DNA of 7,172 bases, from the NCBI GenBank assembly GCA_016285815.1, contig JAEERN010000164.1, positions 1 to 7,172 on the forward strand. Reading direction: 5' to 3'. This DNA is from Clostridiales bacterium. Lineage in GTDB: Bacteria > Bacillota > Clostridia > Oscillospirales > QAMX01. Below, piece by piece: positions 6,120-7,172 of this stretch (position 1 is its first letter; the number at the start of each line of letters is the position of its first letter). Position numbers and translations under genes: made by a program. The notes under the pieces are model-generated. The model had not been told where the DNA came from, did not search any database, and worked only from the letters and a program-made list of their open reading frames with translations.

Positions 6120-6161
6120 CAGGAAGCCCTGCGCGGACGGTCGTCCGCGCAGGGCTTCCTG
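6120..6161. terminator. Perfect 20-bp hairpin between convergent genes, likely terminator
   Basis: Arms 6120-6139 and 6142-6161 are perfect reverse complements separated by 2 nt (in practice the innermost pairs would open). The hairpin starts 13 bp after the plus-strand stop codon and ends 53 bp before the minus-strand gene's stop. The tail is weak: CTTT on the plus side, and TTTT only about ten bases beyond the stem on the minus side. A bidirectional terminator with a poor U-tract is the likeliest reading. Confidence 0.65.
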
Positions 6162-6214
6162 CTTTGAAAGGAGAAGATGAGAGAAGACCGGACCGCCGGG
6201 CCTCGGGCCCGCGG

Positions 6215-7172
6215 TCAGTTCGAAATGCGGGTGTAGATCGGAGACAAATTGCAGAGGTCGCCGTAGGACATGAAGGGGACGATCTGTTCGCCGAGAAAGG
6301 TGCCGTTGGCGTAATAGGAGACGATGGTGTGCCAGTCTCCTTCCGTGTCGGCCGCCGTTTTCGTCGTGATCTGATAGTACTGGCCGCCCAGACAGTAGTA
6401 GATGCCGCCGTTCATCACGGTGCCCACGGTGACGGACACCGGACGGTAGGAATACCCCGGGGTCGTGCGCGGCAGGGTCTTGTATTCGCTCACCCCGCAG
6501 ACCTGACAGTACCGGCCCGCGCGGCCCTCGCTGGTCGACGTGGGTTCCAGCTCCGTGACCCATTCGGAGAAGCGGTGTCCCGCGGCCGGGATGCTCTCCG
6601 TGCGGGTCTCGCCGCAGGAGCAGGTCTGCGTCCGGATGCCGGGCGAGGTGCAGGCGGCCGGGACCGTGACGGTCCACCCGCCGAAGGCGTGGACGTGGGG
6701 CGGCTCGGTGGGCCCGGCGGACGGCTCCGTGTCGGAAGAGAGAGAGTCGGAAGGGACGGGTCCCGAGGACGCGGGGTCCGACGAGGCGGGATCGGAGGAC
6801 GCAGGGTCCGAAGAATCGGACGGAACGGCGGGTTCGGTGGACTCGGTGGGCTCGGACGTGGTCAGCTCAGTCGCGGTGGGCGCGGTGCTCTGGGACGCGG
6901 GCGCGGGCGGCGTGGCTGGCGTCCGGGACGTCCCGGACGTCGGCGCCGGCGCGCTCGTCTCGGACGGAACGGTGAAGTCCACCGGCTCCGCGCCGCTCTT
7001 TTCGCCGGTGTCCGGCGCGTCGCTCTCCGACGGCTCGGAGGCGGAAGCGGTCGGGGCGGCGGTCTCGCTCCCGGCGGGGGCGGGCGCGGGGGTCTCCGCC
7101 GCCGGAGCCGAGGAGCCGTCCGGCCCTTCGCCGGAGACGGCCGCCGAGGGATCCGCCAGCGGATCGGAGGAC
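6215..7172 (-). CDS. Surface protein C-terminal part: PASTE-rich linker, Cys/His repeats, unknown domain
   Basis: An open frame of 318 codons running off the right edge; the N-terminus is not visible. From 7171 to about 6700 it encodes a low-complexity Pro/Ala/Ser/Thr/Glu/Asp linker. Two Cys/His repeats follow: HAFGGWTVTVPAACTSPG ... CSCG ... IPAAGH, then HRFSEWVTELEPTSTSEG ... YCQVCG. The second lacks the first Cys. This repeat type (H-x-W ... C-x-x-CG ... GH) is common in exported proteins of gut Clostridia. The last 80 residues (rich in Tyr and Gly, including NGGIYYCLGGQYYQITT and GDWHTIVSYYANGTFLGEQ) form a domain I do not recognise. A GTG at 6980-6982 is in frame but lies inside the continuous linker with no ribosome site, so it is not the start. 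Cell-wall or extracellular location is inferred from composition. No LPXTG anchor or transmembrane segment is at the C-terminus, so any anchor must be upstream. Confidence 0.82.
   Translation of the reverse strand, partial: SSDPLADPSAAVSGEGPDGSSAPAAETPAPAPAGSETAAPTASASEPSESDAPDTGEKSGAEPVDFTVPSETSAPAPTSGTSRTPATPPAPASQSTAPTATELTTSEPTESTEPAVPSDSSDPASSDPASSDPASSGPVPSDSLSSDTEPSAGPTEPPHVHAFGGWTVTVPAACTSPGIRTQTCSCGETRTESIPAAGHRFSEWVTELEPTSTSEGRAGRYCQVCGVSEYKTLPRTTPGYSYRPVSVTVGTVMNGGIYYCLGGQYYQITTKTAADTEGDWHTIVSYYANGTFLGEQIVPFMSYGDLCNLSPIYTRISN
6455..6691 (-). repeat. Two tandem Cys/His-containing protein repeats
   Basis: Two units of about 38-41 residues sharing the pattern H-x-F-x-x-W, ten-odd residues, S-x-G-x-x-x-x-x-C, then CG and a closing Pro/Gly turn. 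Unit 1 has C-x-C-G and ends in GH; unit 2 has C-x-x-C-G. The spacing resembles a zinc-ribbon-like fold, but metal binding is unproven and one Cys is missing from unit 2. Confidence 0.7.
6770..6814 (-). repeat. SSDPA triple repeat in the surface-protein linker
   Basis: Three consecutive in-frame SSDPA units (15 bp each), with a partial fourth (SSGP) after them and a further SSDP at the right edge. The DNA copies differ at synonymous sites, unlike the near-identical TTTEA tract, suggesting an older duplication. Confidence 0.8.

Noticed and set aside
6980..6982. GTG as the start of the right-edge surface protein
   Set aside because: No ribosome site precedes it, and the same low-complexity frame continues without a stop to the window edge.

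Overview
The window is GC-rich (about two thirds G+C by eye). It looks like chromosomal DNA of an uncultured gut-type Clostridia bacterium (Firmicutes, Oscillospirales or Christensenellales style). The reasons are canonical sigma-A promoters, strong AGGAGG-type ribosome binding sites, a lipoprotein with a Thr/Glu/Ala repeat linker, and a surface protein with the Cys/His repeats common in that group. The host assignment is inference. I see no rRNA, tRNA, CRISPR array, insertion sequence or phage gene.

Layout from left to right. (1) Positions 1-2141, minus strand: a two-gene unit read right to left. It holds a 450-aa metallo-beta-lactamase-fold protein and then, 75 bp downstream, a sialidase-fold (Asp-box) protein cut by the left edge. 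A good extended -10 promoter precedes the unit. (2) Positions 2350-3843, minus strand: an ABC-type solute-binding lipoprotein, followed at once by a convincing rho-independent terminator, so it appears to be transcribed alone. (3) Positions 3844-4108: a divergent control region with two strong back-to-back sigma-A promoters, an AT-rich cluster of nested palindromes over one of them, a second long inverted repeat between them, and a leader hairpin. (4) Positions 4109-6106, plus strand: a 665-aa cytoplasmic protein resembling (alpha/alpha)6-barrel glycosidases or phosphorylases, not assignable to a named family by eye. (5) Positions 6107-6214: a perfect 20-bp inverted repeat between convergent genes. 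(6) Positions 6215-7172, minus strand: the C-terminal part of a probable surface protein with a long Pro/Ala/Ser/Thr/Glu linker, two Cys/His repeats and an unrecognised C-terminal domain.

Read together, regions 1-4 look like a small glycan-use locus. A lipoprotein captures a sugar outside the cell. The (alpha/alpha)6 enzyme, divergently transcribed from the same control region, acts on it inside. A sialidase-fold enzyme and an MBL-fold hydrolase form a second operon. No permease, sugar kinase or regulator lies in the window, so substrate and transport partner are unknown. The most promising parts for new biology are the unassigned (alpha/alpha)6 enzyme with its shared, palindrome-rich control region, and the pairing of an MBL-fold hydrolase carrying an extra N-terminal domain with a sialidase-fold protein.
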